A stretch of DNA of 36,502 nt. It comes from a virus. The stretch covers positions 1 through 36,502 of IMG/VR virus record IMGVR_UViG_3300045006_000141; one strand, 5' to 3'. How positions within the stretch are numbered: position 1 is the first letter of the stretch; the number at the start of each line of letters is the position of its first letter. The notes under the pieces are model-generated. The model did not search any database and had not been told where the DNA came from. It saw only the letters and a program-made list of their open reading frames with translations. Shown here piece after piece: positions 14,657-23,112 of the stretch. Both the position numbers and the translations under genes were made by a program.

Positions 14657-15208
14657 TTATTCTAAAATATTTTGTAATTTTTCAATTCTATTTTTTATAT
14701 TATTTCTGTACCAGTTTTGATGACTAGAATAGTAGAACGATCTATTATCATTTCCATTATAGTCTTCTATTATTTTCTTTAGTAGATTTTTTAAAAATTC
14801 TATTTCTTGTTCTATTTCATTTTTGGTTTTTAGTTCTAATAATCTCTTATTAACAATTTTTCTTTTTTCGTAGTTTTCCGCGTCAAAAGCTTCATATGTT
14901 TTTAAATTTTTCATATTATTTATGTTTTTTTTTGTTTGATAGCGAATTCGACCATATTTAAAATCTCTATCATCTACATGTAAAAGCTTTAAAGCCTTTT
15001 TAAACATTTTCACATCATTATTATTAATCATAACAGTTTGACATTTTGGACATTTTTTTCCTTCCATTCTATCAACGTCTGCCTCTGTTAAATTATTCAA
15101 ATCTATGGCTTCTTTATATTCACAATTATCACATTTAGCAGTCACTTTATTTAGAGACGCTAACCATTTTGGAATTTTAAATTCTTCGAAAGTTTTTAAA
15201 TTTTTCAT
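14657..15208 (-). CDS. Zinc-ribbon protein apparently fused from two leader-bearing genes
   Basis: 183 aa. Module 1 starts MKNLKTFEEFKIPKW and has a zinc ribbon, CDNC (about residues 26-29) and CPKC (about 53-56). At about residue 100 a second start-like segment appears, MKNLKTYEAFDAENYEKRK, followed by a helical, charged module. The DNA before both ATGs is the same (AATAATATG AAAAATTTAAAAAC), so module 2 looks like a former separate gene joined by loss of a stop, or an internal start still in use. The leaders resemble T4 capsid-targeting sequences. Function unknown. Confidence 0.75.
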   Translation of the reverse strand: MKNLKTFEEFKIPKWLASLNKVTAKCDNCEYKEAIDLNNLTEADVDRMEGKKCPKCQTVMINNNDVKMFKKALKLLHVDDRDFKYGRIRYQTKKNINNMKNLKTYEAFDAENYEKRKIVNKRLLELKTKNEIEQEIEFLKNLLKKIIEDYNGNDNRSFYYSSHQNWYRNNIKNRIEKLQNILE

Positions 15209-15229
15209 ATTATTTTCTTAATTTTCGAT

Positions 15230-15240
15230 TATATATTAAA
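15230..15240 (-). promoter_or_regulatory. Late-type promoter box
   Basis: The minus strand reads TTTAATATATA, 22 nt before the ATG at 15208. It probably drives the whole leftward group down to the terminator at 13671. Confidence 0.6.
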
Positions 15241-15257
15241 ATAAAAAAATTAGATTT

Positions 15258-16211
15258 TTATTTTAAGAAGTCAAGACATTCTTGTAAAATTTTATCTGGA
15301 TTTGAGCGATATTCAGAATCCCAAATAGTGAGAACAGTGAATCCGTGATTGTTGGCTGTTTTTATTTTATCTTCATCATGAACCCATATATTTTTTGAAG
15401 TGAGCCATTTTCTGAATGGATGAGGATGATCTTTACTTTCATATATTTTTGGATTTGCGTGATACATATCACTATTATATTCTATAATTTTTTTTATTTT
15501 AATGTCAGTATAATCATATTGATAAAAATTATCCTTATTAATAAAATATTCTTGATTTTTAGTAGCAAAATAAATATTTTTTCTTTCTTCAAATGGATAT
15601 TTTTCTAAAATCTTATAAAAAAGTTCTTGAGAAATTTCAGAATATCCACATTTTAATTTTCCGTTTTCTAATAAAGATTTTTGCCATTTTTCTTGTCTTT
15701 CAATCCACTTTTTTGTACCATTTTCCTCTCCGTGTTTTTCTATACATTTTTTCAAAGAAAAAGTACTTTGATTTTTACTTATTATATTTTTAGATTCTTC
15801 TTCAGTATATCCTTTTTTTATCCAATACTCAATTCTGGTCGGTCTTTTCTCTGCCCCCACGCTTTTACTTATTTTATTTTGAAAATTTAAAGCTTCGTTT
15901 TCATTTTTATATTTAATAAAAGATTTAGAAAATGGGCTACGTTGCTTTCTCTGTTCTTCTGTAGTTTTTGACTTACTGTTTGGATTATTTTCTCCTTTAA
16001 ACATTTCAGAAAACATTTTTCTATATTTATCTTGTTTCATATGTTTTCCTGAGTTTTTTGTAGTATTCTTATTATCTGATTCTGTATAAAGAGGAGCATT
16101 CGGATATAATTTTAAATATTCTCGTGATGTAAGACCATGTTTTTTTAAATGAGCTCCATAGATTCTGGTTGATTGTTTACCGCAAATTTTACATGTAATT
16201 AAGTCTTTCAT
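15258..16211 (-). CDS. Homing endonuclease, MucR-type zinc finger plus VSR-like nuclease
   Basis: 317 aa. Residues 1-45 form a MucR-like zinc finger: CKICGKQSTRIYGAHLKKHG, then LTSREYLKLYP. A basic linker follows. The C-terminal 110 residues carry a VSR-like nuclease: KKIIEYNSDMYHANP (EyNsd..H), HPFRKWLTSKNIW, DEDKIKTANNHGFTVLTIWDSEYR. The terminal 'l.iWd.ey' pattern is typical of the EDxHD homing family described with split inteins. It follows the terminase N-half directly but has its own promoter box at 16226, so it is expressed separately. It may be the original endonuclease of the fractured terminase intein. Confidence 0.85.
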   Translation of the reverse strand: MKDLITCKICGKQSTRIYGAHLKKHGLTSREYLKLYPNAPLYTESDNKNTTKNSGKHMKQDKYRKMFSEMFKGENNPNSKSKTTEEQRKQRSPFSKSFIKYKNENEALNFQNKISKSVGAEKRPTRIEYWIKKGYTEEESKNIISKNQSTFSLKKCIEKHGEENGTKKWIERQEKWQKSLLENGKLKCGYSEISQELFYKILEKYPFEERKNIYFATKNQEYFINKDNFYQYDYTDIKIKKIIEYNSDMYHANPKIYESKDHPHPFRKWLTSKNIWVHDEDKIKTANNHGFTVLTIWDSEYRSNPDKILQECLDFLK

Positions 16212-16225
16212 ATAACGATTTTTAT

Positions 16226-16240
16226 TCGTATATATAAAAA
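16226..16240 (-). promoter_or_regulatory. Late-type promoter box
   Basis: The minus strand reads TTTTTATATATACGA, 15 nt before the endonuclease ATG at 16211. It lies in the gap after the terminase N-half stop. Confidence 0.5.
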
Positions 16241-16274
16241 GATTGATGGCTAAAAGACAAAAAAGTAAGAAAAT

Positions 16275-16439
16275 TTAATCTAATTTTTCTAATATATTAT
16301 ATAAAAATATTTTAATTTTTTCTAAAAAAGTCAATTTTCTATATTTTGCAATGTTTTCATAATATATTTTACCGAGATTTACTTTATAAATTTTTCCATA
16401 CTCGTCTTTTATATTTATTAACGTATTGAAAATCAAGCA
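16275..16439 (-). other. Split-intein N-fragment (TerL), very short
   Basis: 54 residues from Cys129. The intein N-block is CLIFNTLINIKDEYGKIYKV; the usual second block with the conserved His is absent and is found instead in the C-fragment. The tail KLTFLEKIKIFLYNILEKL is an amphipathic helix like the one that begins the C-fragment. The working N-part is thus about 30 residues plus a helix, like the AceL-TerL type (25-residue N-part). Confidence 0.85.
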
Positions 16440-16823
16440 CTTACCAATCTGACGCGAGGCCATTAATATACTATATCTATTCTCCGTATATAATTTAATA
16501 ATATCCTTTTGATAATCTCTTAATTTCATTTGGCCAATAGTTCCATCTTCAAGCTTAATCTTACAATAATGCTCTGCAAAATAATATACAGATAATTTAC
16601 ATTTTATATACTCCTCAATTTCTTCTTGAGTCATGGCAAATTTTATTCCTTTTCTACGAACACCATCGTTGGCATTAAACCAAAGTCTTTCCGTACGTTT
16701 CAAAGGAAGAGCCATGCTCTCTTTTTCGATAATTTCTTTTACTTTTTCTGTAGTAATGATATTAGTCTCATCTATTTTGGAATCCTTTATAACGCTTGTC
16801 ATATTTTGCTTTTTTCTTGGCAT
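16275..16823 (-). CDS. terL: Terminase large subunit, N-terminal half, with N-intein
   Basis: 182 aa. Residues 1-128 are the start of a gp17-type terminase: an adenine-binding-type region (GQMKLRDYQKDIIKLY) and the Walker A start SILMASRQIGK, compared with T4 gp17 SRQLGKT. Directly after the Walker A lysine, Cys129 begins an intein N-fragment. The missing Thr of the P-loop and the rest of the ATPase and nuclease are encoded by the gene at 1688-3961. Neither half can hydrolyse ATP alone. Transcribed leftward from an AT-rich divergent region shared with 17007; boxes of TATATATTAATATA type lie at 16855-16875. Confidence 0.9.
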   Translation of the reverse strand: MPRKKQNMTSVIKDSKIDETNIITTEKVKEIIEKESMALPLKRTERLWFNANDGVRRKGIKFAMTQEEIEEYIKCKLSVYYFAEHYCKIKLEDGTIGQMKLRDYQKDIIKLYTENRYSILMASRQIGKCLIFNTLINIKDEYGKIYKVNLGKIYYENIAKYRKLTFLEKIKIFLYNILEKLD

Positions 16824-17006
16824 GTTATTATATTATTTTTAAAAAACCAGAAATTTATATTAATATATATAAAAACAATTATGACCAATTTTTTAATACA
16901 CACATTATACCTGCTATTTTTTAAAAATTATTAAACCTTATATTGAAGTTAGTATATAAACTTCTAAATAAGTATGGCTGTGCTATATAAAAAATAAATA
17001 TAAAAA

Positions 17007-17735
17007 ATGTCAAATAATTTTGAACCAAAAGACGAAAATTTCGAAGATTTAAATAATGATGAAATAAAAGAAGAGATGCTGGAAGAAGATATCTTAATAC
17101 AGGAAGAATTTAAAGATGAATTCACAGAAGATATTGATAATGAAACTGAAATAGAAGAAAATGTTACAAATAGAATAGATTATGAAGAAGATTCTGAAAG
17201 TGAATTAGATACATGGTTTAAGTATGGTACAAATAATCATAAACTCGATGGAAAACATAGTTTAAAAAGAGATACTATTTTAAACGGAAGAATTGTTGAA
17301 TCAACAAACACAGATGAAGAAATTTATACAAACAGTGGAAATATTCTAGATCTAGATGTTTATGATATAGGAGATATTCCATTAGAAAAAGGAAGCACAT
17401 TCGAAGAAGAAAGTAAAAAAGCAGATGATGTTCAAACTAAAAGAAAATTAGCTGAAGATGTTTATTTTTTATTAAAGAAAAATACAGATCTAGATTTTAG
17501 AGCAAATAGAAGAAAACCAAACAAAACCACATTTAATAATTATTATAAAATGCTTTTAACTAATGTGGATAAACAATATACGCAATGTGAAATTTTCACA
17601 GAATTGGCTTATTATTTTACAGATAATATTTTTAACATGTATAAATTATTGGATAAAAAATATGCTACATCTATAATTAGAGAACTTCGCGAAAAAGGAT
17701 TTTTAAATAATCTAAAATCTATAAATTTTCAATAA
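17007..17735 (+). CDS. Unknown protein, acidic N-terminus and conserved-looking C-terminus
   Basis: 242 aa. Residues 1-70 are extremely acidic and probably disordered (EEMLEEDILIQEEFKDEF). Residues 140-242 look globular and helical, with RKLAEDVYFLLKKN, FNNYYKMLLTNVDKQYTQCE and FTDNIFNMYKLLDKKYATS. Size, acidity and place beside replication and packaging genes would fit a transcription or replication accessory (for example a gp33-type late coactivator), but no signature proves this. AT boxes at 16855-16875 and 16983-17003 lie upstream; the reductase gene starts 42 nt after it. Confidence 0.65.
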   Translation: MSNNFEPKDENFEDLNNDEIKEEMLEEDILIQEEFKDEFTEDIDNETEIEENVTNRIDYEEDSESELDTWFKYGTNNHKLDGKHSLKRDTILNGRIVESTNTDEEIYTNSGNILDLDVYDIGDIPLEKGSTFEEESKKADDVQTKRKLAEDVYFLLKKNTDLDFRANRRKPNKTTFNNYYKMLLTNVDKQYTQCEIFTELAYYFTDNIFNMYKLLDKKYATSIIRELREKGFLNNLKSINFQ

Positions 17736-17777
17736 ACTTTATATTAATTAAAAGTTATATATTAGACCAAAAATTAA

Positions 17778-20700
17778 TTGCAATATATGAAGGGTAATCA
17801 ATTTACAAACGAACTCAGTAAAGAAATATATGAACAGACATATAAATATGGAGATGAAACTCTAGAAAATACCCAACGAAGAGTCGCTCAAGACATAGCA
17901 TCAGTAGAAGAAGATAGAGAATTTTGGACCAATAAGTTCTTGGATATATTAGAAGATTTCAAGTTTGTTCCTGGTGGAAGAATTATATCTAATGCTGGAA
18001 CAAAAATTAGAGGAACTACCTATGTGAATTGTTTCGTGGACGGATTCGTTGGTAAACATCAAGATTCTGTATCTGGAATATTAGAGGCTCTTCGTCGTCA
18101 AGCGTTCATATTAAAGTCTGAAGGAGGATATGGATTTTGTGCTGACGTTATGCGTCCTAGAGGTGGTTATATTGAAGGCATTGCTAACGATACACCAGGA
18201 GCTGTTAAATGGTTAGATAATTGGAACACGCAATCTGATGTTATCACAGCCGGAAGTGGCAGAAGATCAGATAATAAAAAAGCAAAACAAAAAATTAGAA
18301 AAGGTGCCCAAATGGTCACAATGTCTTGCTGGCACCCAGATATTGAAGAATTTATTACAGCTAAACAAACTCCGGGTAGATTGGACAAGTTTAATATGAG
18401 CGTGTTGGTAACTGATGATTTCATGAATGCTGTTATAAACAACGATAAATGGGATTTAGTTTTTCCAGATTTTGATAAAGCCAAAGAAATTTATAATGAA
18501 ATTTGGGATGGAAATATTAAAAAATGGGTAGATGAAGGACATCCATTAAAAGTTTATAAAACATTTAAAGATGCTAACGAGCTTTGGGATCTTATAATGA
18601 AATCAACGTTTTCACGTAATGAACCAGGAGTTCTTTTTATTGATACTGTTAATAGATTAAATAATCTTTATTATAAAGAATATATTAGCTCGAGTAACCC
18701 TTGCGTTGTCGGTGAAACTCTTATTGCTACAGCAGACGGGAGAAATGCTGTGAGTATAAAGCAGTTGGCTGATGAAAGAGAAGATATTCCAGTTTATTCT
18801 ACAAATATCGATGGTAAAGTTGAGATTAAATGGGGAAGAAATCCAAGATTAACAGGAAAGAAAAAAGAAGTTTGGAAGCTCGTATTAGATGATGGTTCAG
18901 AATTTATATCAACACCAGATCATAAAATTTATTTGAAAAATAATACCTATGTAGAATTAAAAGATTTGAAATCGGGGGATTCTATATCTTCTTTTTACTC
19001 TTTTGCTTCTAATAAAAATTATAGACAAATATCACAAGTTGGTCATAAAATGGGTGATGGCATTTTTAGAAATAGAAGACAATATAGAATTATTTATGAA
19101 TTTTTTAATGGAACAGAAATAGATTATAATTTATATCGCATACATCATAAAGATTTCGATAGTAAAAATGATTCTATTAAAAATTTAGAACTGATGCTAA
19201 CAGATGATCACAAAAAATTGCATTCAGATAGAATTATTGGTGATGCTAATCCATACCATAGAATGTCTGATGAACAAAAATTCGCTTTTGCTTCACACCC
19301 CGGAGAAAAAAATCCAAAATATTCTGGAATAACTAATGAAATTCTATTAAAGAAAGCAAAAGAATTATATAAAAGAGAAGGAAAATTTACTATCGGTTTA
19401 TGGTTAAAATTTGCTAAAGAAGAAGGACTTCCTCACACCATTCATAATGATTTTAGATTCAAATCTTTTAGCAATTTTAAAAATCAAATTGTTGATAATC
19501 ATAAAGTTGTTAGCGTTGAATTTTATGGATATGAAGATGTGTATAATATAACAGTGGACGATAATCATAATTATAATGTTATAACATCATTTGAAGATGA
19601 CAGATATATCACATCGGGTGGTATATGTGTTAAAAATTGCGGCGAACAACTTCTTCCTATTGGAGGAATTTGCCTTTTAGGAAATCTTAATCTTACTCAG
19701 TTTATCAAAGAAGATTTTTCGGGATGGGATTATGATAAACTGAAAGAAATTATACCTATTGCGGTTCGTTTTATGGATAATGTTAATGATTTGACTTATG
19801 TGCCATTAGACGATCAAAAACAAAATCTAAAGAACAAACGCAGAATAGGTCTTGGAGTTCTTGGTTATGGAAGTGCTCTTCTTATAATGAAGAAAAGATA
19901 TGGTAGTAAAGAAGTTCTTAAACTTACAGAAGAATTAATGAGTTTCATAGCAAATACAGCTTATCAATCGTCTGCTCTTCTGGCAAAAGAGAAAGGGGCT
20001 TTTTTATTTTATGACGAAGAAAAATATTTGAAGAGTAATTACCTTGAAGTTTTATCAAAGGAAACCAAGGATTTGATTAAAAAACATGGAATTAGAAATT
20101 CACATTTGTTATCGATACAGCCCACAGGGAACAGTTCGATTTTGGCGAACGTCGCTTCAGGTGGTCTTGAGCCTGTATTTCTTTTTGAATATGTTAGAAC
20201 TGTAATTCAGCCTTATCCTCCAGAAGGTCTTGCTCTTCCACAAAATGTTGATTGGGTCAACCAGACGTTTAATGGAAATCAAAACTGGAAATGGATTAAA
20301 GAAGGTGACGAAAACATGTTAAAAGTAGAATTCAATGGCGATGTTTATAAATATGATAAAGGACGTGGAATTCTAAAAGAATCTGTTGTTAAAGATTATG
20401 GAGTTCGATTCTTAGAAGAAAGAGGTGAGTGGGATCATTCAGCAGATTGGGCAGCAAATATAAATAATTTAAAAATAGAAGATCATATTAATACAATGAA
20501 AGTTATTTCAAAGTATATAGATTCATCAATGAGTAAATGTGTTGTGGAGGGAACTTTAATATCGACGAACAAGGGTATAATTCCTATAGAATCTTTATCC
20601 GATAATATAACATATGATACATTTTCAGAACCTAATAATAACTATAAAGTATTAGATGAAAACGGAAATTTGAAAAATATATCTAAACATTATGTTGGCG

Positions 20701-22472
20701 GAGAAAAAGATTCTTATAATATAAAATTTAGTAATGGTTTTGATGTTAATGTTGCATATACACATAAATTTAAAACAGAAAACGGATGGAAAAATGTATT
20801 AGAATTACAAAATGATGATATTATTTTTTATAGATCAGATAAAATTCAAAATGATAATGAATATATTAAATTGAAAAATAAACCAGATTTTTATAATAGT
20901 GTAAAATATAAACATCCAGAAATAATTGATGAAAATTACGCCAAGTTTATAGGAATGTTATTATCTGATGGTTTTATAAATAAAAATAGTATAGGTATAG
21001 TAGAAAAAAATGGAAAAGACGGTAATGAAATAGATAGGTTGTTTGAAATTTTATTCAATGTTAAACCAAAAATAACAATAGATAAAAAAAATAATGTTAA
21101 ATATCATTTTCTAAATTCGCGTCCAATGGTTAAATTTTATAAAAATTTTATAGGCGATAACGATTTAAATAAAAATATTCCACAAGAAATTTTATTATCA
21201 AATGATAACGTGAAAAAATCTTTTTTATCTGGTCTAAGTTTGGACGGATATTTAAAAACAGATGATAAAAATTTAGTAATTTACTGTGGATATTCAAAAA
21301 ACATATCTTTAAAAACTTCTTATATTTTATCATCTCTTGGTTATGAATATCATATACAAGAAAAGAATGTTAAAAATGGTAAATTATCTAAAAAAATGTA
21401 TATTATAAAATCATATTTAACATCTAAAGAGATTATTCCTTTAGAGGATCATAAATTTGAGTATTCAATAAGTGGAAAAAAACACAAACAAATGTTTGTA
21501 GAAAATTCATATAAATATGATGTCTTACCACCAACAAAAAATGATAATTATTTTCTTTTTAGAAATCTTCGTAAATCATTGAGATCATCATCTTTTACAA
21601 GAAAAGAATTATTGGATAAAATTGGAGTTGAATATGATGATAATTTAACATGTGTTAAAATAACAAATATAAAATATATAGGAAAAAGAAAAGTTTATGA
21701 TATAGAGGTTGAAGATACTCACAGTTATTTAATTAATGGTATTGTATCTCATAATACAATCAATCTTCCAAACGAATATAAATATGAGGATTTTAAGAAT
21801 GTTTATTTAGAACTTTATCAAAGTAGAACCATAAAAGGCGGCACTACTTATAGAGCTGGAACAATGGCTACTGTTATAAAGAAAAAAGAAGAGGAAGCAA
21901 TATCTGTTTCACAAGAAAACAATGCCCCAAAACGTCCAAAAATATTGGAATGTGATGTTATTAGATTTACAAATAAAGGTGAAAGATGGATCGGTTTTAT
22001 AGGACTTAAAGATAATGCGCCATATGAAATATTTACAGGTTTTGCAGAATCCTTTGTTGTGCCTTCTTGGGTAGAAAGAGGTCAAATAAGGAAAGAAAAG
22101 GTAAAAAACAAAGATGGTGTTCTTGTATCACGTTATGACTTTGTTTATGTAGACAGGGAAGGGTACGAAGTAATAATGACCGGACTAAACAGAGCTTTTC
22201 AACGCGAATATTGGAACATAGGCAAAATGACAAGCGCTTTGCTTCGTCATAGAATACATCTTCCATCTGTTATTAATATCATAGAATCTTTAAATCTAGA
22301 CGGCGATGTTATGGGAACTTGGAAGAAAGGTATGACAAGAATGCTTAGAAAATATGTAAAAGAAGATAAAAATGATGGTATAGCCACATGTGATAATTGT
22401 GATTCCACAAATCTTCTTTTTAAAGAAAATTGTATATCTTGTTTGGATTGCAATTGGCAAAAATGTGAGTAA
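17778..22472 (+). CDS. nrdJ: Class II (cobalamin-dependent) ribonucleotide reductase with two inteins
   Basis: 1564 aa, 846 aa after removal of both inteins. It reduces ribonucleotides to deoxyribonucleotides using adenosylcobalamin, without a small subunit or oxygen. Signs: PGGRIISNAGT and SEGGYGFCADVMRPRGG in the N-terminal half; NP-CGEQLLPIGGICLLGNLNL, the finger loop with the radical cysteine (C621), after intein 1; HLLSIQPTGNSSILANVASGG; SK-TINLPNEY after intein 2; and a C-terminal cysteine cluster CDNCDS...CISCLDCNWQKC, typical of NrdJ redox shuttles. Intein 1 interrupts exactly before the radical cysteine. Terminators follow directly. Phage reductases raise dNTP supply for replication. 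A class I NrdA is unlikely because of the C-terminal cluster and the absence of nrdB here. Confidence 0.92.
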   Translation: MQYMKGNQFTNELSKEIYEQTYKYGDETLENTQRRVAQDIASVEEDREFWTNKFLDILEDFKFVPGGRIISNAGTKIRGTTYVNCFVDGFVGKHQDSVSGILEALRRQAFILKSEGGYGFCADVMRPRGGYIEGIANDTPGAVKWLDNWNTQSDVITAGSGRRSDNKKAKQKIRKGAQMVTMSCWHPDIEEFITAKQTPGRLDKFNMSVLVTDDFMNAVINNDKWDLVFPDFDKAKEIYNEIWDGNIKKWVDEGHPLKVYKTFKDANELWDLIMKSTFSRNEPGVLFIDTVNRLNNLYYKEYISSSNPCVVGETLIATADGRNAVSIKQLADEREDIPVYSTNIDGKVEIKWGRNPRLTGKKKEVWKLVLDDGSEFISTPDHKIYLKNNTYVELKDLKSGDSISSFYSFASNKNYRQISQVGHKMGDGIFRNRRQYRIIYEFFNGTEIDYNLYRIHHKDFDSKNDSIKNLELMLTDDHKKLHSDRIIGDANPYHRMSDEQKFAFASHPGEKNPKYSGITNEILLKKAKELYKREGKFTIGLWLKFAKEEGLPHTIHNDFRFKSFSNFKNQIVDNHKVVSVEFYGYEDVYNITVDDNHNYNVITSFEDDRYITSGGICVKNCGEQLLPIGGICLLGNLNLTQFIKEDFSGWDYDKLKEIIPIAVRFMDNVNDLTYVPLDDQKQNLKNKRRIGLGVLGYGSALLIMKKRYGSKEVLKLTEELMSFIANTAYQSSALLAKEKGAFLFYDEEKYLKSNYLEVLSKETKDLIKKHGIRNSHLLSIQPTGNSSILANVASGGLEPVFLFEYVRTVIQPYPPEGLALPQNVDWVNQTFNGNQNWKWIKEGDENMLKVEFNGDVYKYDKGRGILKESVVKDYGVRFLEERGEWDHSADWAANINNLKIEDHINTMKVISKYIDSSMSKCVVEGTLISTNKGIIPIESLSDNITYDTFSEPNNNYKVLDENGNLKNISKHYVGGEKDSYNIKFSNGFDVNVAYTHKFKTENGWKNVLELQNDDIIFYRSDKIQNDNEYIKLKNKPDFYNSVKYKHPEIIDENYAKFIGMLLSDGFINKNSIGIVEKNGKDGNEIDRLFEILFNVKPKITIDKKNNVKYHFLNSRPMVKFYKNFIGDNDLNKNIPQEILLSNDNVKKSFLSGLSLDGYLKTDDKNLVIYCGYSKNISLKTSYILSSLGYEYHIQEKNVKNGKLSKKMYIIKSYLTSKEIIPLEDHKFEYSISGKKHKQMFVENSYKYDVLPPTKNDNYFLFRNLRKSLRSSSFTRKELLDKIGVEYDDNLTCVKITNIKYIGKRKVYDIEVEDTHSYLINGIVSHNTINLPNEYKYEDFKNVYLELYQSRTIKGGTTYRAGTMATVIKKKEEEAISVSQENNAPKRPKILECDVIRFTNKGERWIGFIGLKDNAPYEIFTGFAESFVVPSWVERGQIRKEKVKNKDGVLVSRYDFVYVDREGYEVIMTGLNRAFQREYWNIGKMTSALLRHRIHLPSVINIIESLNLDGDVMGTWKKGMTRMLRKYVKEDKNDGIATCDNCDSTNLLFKENCISCLDCNWQKCE
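18702..19637 (+). other. Intein 1 of NrdJ, with HNH endonuclease
   Basis: Residues 309-620 (312 aa). It starts CVVGETLIATADGRN and ends VKN before Cys621. The His block is STPDHKIYLKNNTYVELKDL. The inserted endonuclease has an HNH core: YRIHHKDFDSKNDSIKNLEL and DDHKKLH. The C-terminal block is YEDVYNITVDDNHNYNV. Penultimate residue is Lys, not His. Splicing regenerates NPCGE at the catalytic cysteine. Confidence 0.9.
20538..21755 (+). other. Intein 2 of NrdJ, with LAGLIDADG endonuclease
   Basis: Residues 921-1326 (406 aa). It starts CVVEGTLISTNKG and ends GIVSHN before Thr1327. The His block is VAYTHKFKTENGWKNV. Two LAGLIDADG motifs, FIGMLLSDGFI and LSGLSLDGYL, mark the homing endonuclease. 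Its DNA is more AT-rich than the extein, which suggests separate descent. Confidence 0.9.
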
Positions 22473-22489
22473 AATTCCTAAATCCGAGA

Positions 22490-22523
22490 AAAACCCAGTT
22501 CGAAAGGACTGGGTTTTCTTTTT
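22490..22523 (+). terminator. Intrinsic terminator after nrdJ
   Basis: A 10-bp stem AAAACCCAGT/ACTGGGTTTT with an 8-nt loop and following T-rich tract. The stem core matches that of the terminator at 295-325. Confidence 0.85.
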
Positions 22524-22526
22524 AAA

Positions 22527-22559
22527 TAAAAAAGAGGACTTTTTTTGTCCTCTTTTTTT
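22527..22559. terminator. Intrinsic terminator for the leftward small-gene pair
   Basis: Stem AAAAAGAGGAC/GTCCTCTTTTT with a T-run on the right and A-run on the left. It is the second of two back-to-back terminators between convergent units. Confidence 0.85.
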
Positions 22560-22564
22560 CCAAC

Positions 22565-22804
22565 TTACTTCGATGGTATCGAATCGTCAAACGAAGCTTG
22601 CCGTGGTGGTGACGGTTTTAAAAATTCCATAAGAGCAGCATTATCATCATCAAATGTTGCTTCTTTAGGAGTTGTCGGTTTTAATGATTCTTCTAACACT
22701 AATGCTGTTTCACTGGACGTAGAAGGAGATGAATTTACTTTGTCTCCACCAGCAAAACAAACAGAGTATATAAAAAACATCATAATTGCTATATTTATTT
22801 TCAT
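22565..22804 (-). CDS. Small exported protein, unknown
   Basis: 79 aa. Residues 1-19 form a Sec-type signal peptide (MKINIAIMMFFIYSVCFAGG), probably cut after CFA. A lipoprotein is possible at the Cys but the lipobox is poor. The rest is polar, acidic and low in complexity, with an imperfect duplicate: ESLKPTTPKEATFDDD and EFLKPSPPRQASFDDS. An outer- or inner-membrane-associated role such as lysis control or superinfection exclusion is possible but unsupported. It starts 2 nt after the stop of the upstream small gene. Confidence 0.6.
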   Translation of the reverse strand: MKINIAIMMFFIYSVCFAGGDKVNSSPSTSSETALVLEESLKPTTPKEATFDDDNAALMEFLKPSPPRQASFDDSIPSK

Positions 22805-22806
22805 AA

Positions 22807-22938
22807 TTATTGTTTATTTTTTGTGTTTTCTAACACTTCAAGTATAGTCAAACATCCACAATTTTCTAATTCGTTTCCTATTAATGTTTCACATATACAA
22901 GCTTTTTCTAATATTTCAATTATATTATTTTCTTCCAT
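22807..22938 (-). CDS. 43-aa cysteine-containing small protein
   Basis: MEENNIIEILEKACICETLI, then ENCGCLTILEVLENTKNKQ. Two cysteine pairs (CIC and CGC) may bind a metal or form disulfides. It forms a two-gene unit with the exported protein downstream. An AT box (TTTAAATATATATA on the minus strand, about 22970-22985) lies upstream. Not recognised. Confidence 0.6.
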   Translation of the reverse strand: MEENNIIEILEKACICETLIGNELENCGCLTILEVLENTKNKQ

Positions 22939-23112
22939 AATAATTTATTTATTTTTATTTAATCTAAATATATATATTTAAATAAAAAGTTTGCTTTTTT
23001 CTAAAATAAAATTATTGTGTTGATATTTAAAATATTATCCAATATTAAATTTTTGTTAAATAAAATTGACTTTTTTATTTAATATTATACGATAAAATAA
23101 TATTAAATAAAA

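Noticed and set aside
16242-16274. Ten-codon rightward frame MAKRQKSKKI between terL-N and the endonuclease
   Set aside because: Too short, no promoter in that direction, and the gap contains the leftward promoter box.
22390-22847. Rightward frames after nrdJ
   Set aside because: They cross two terminators and lie opposite the leftward exported-protein gene, with no start signals.
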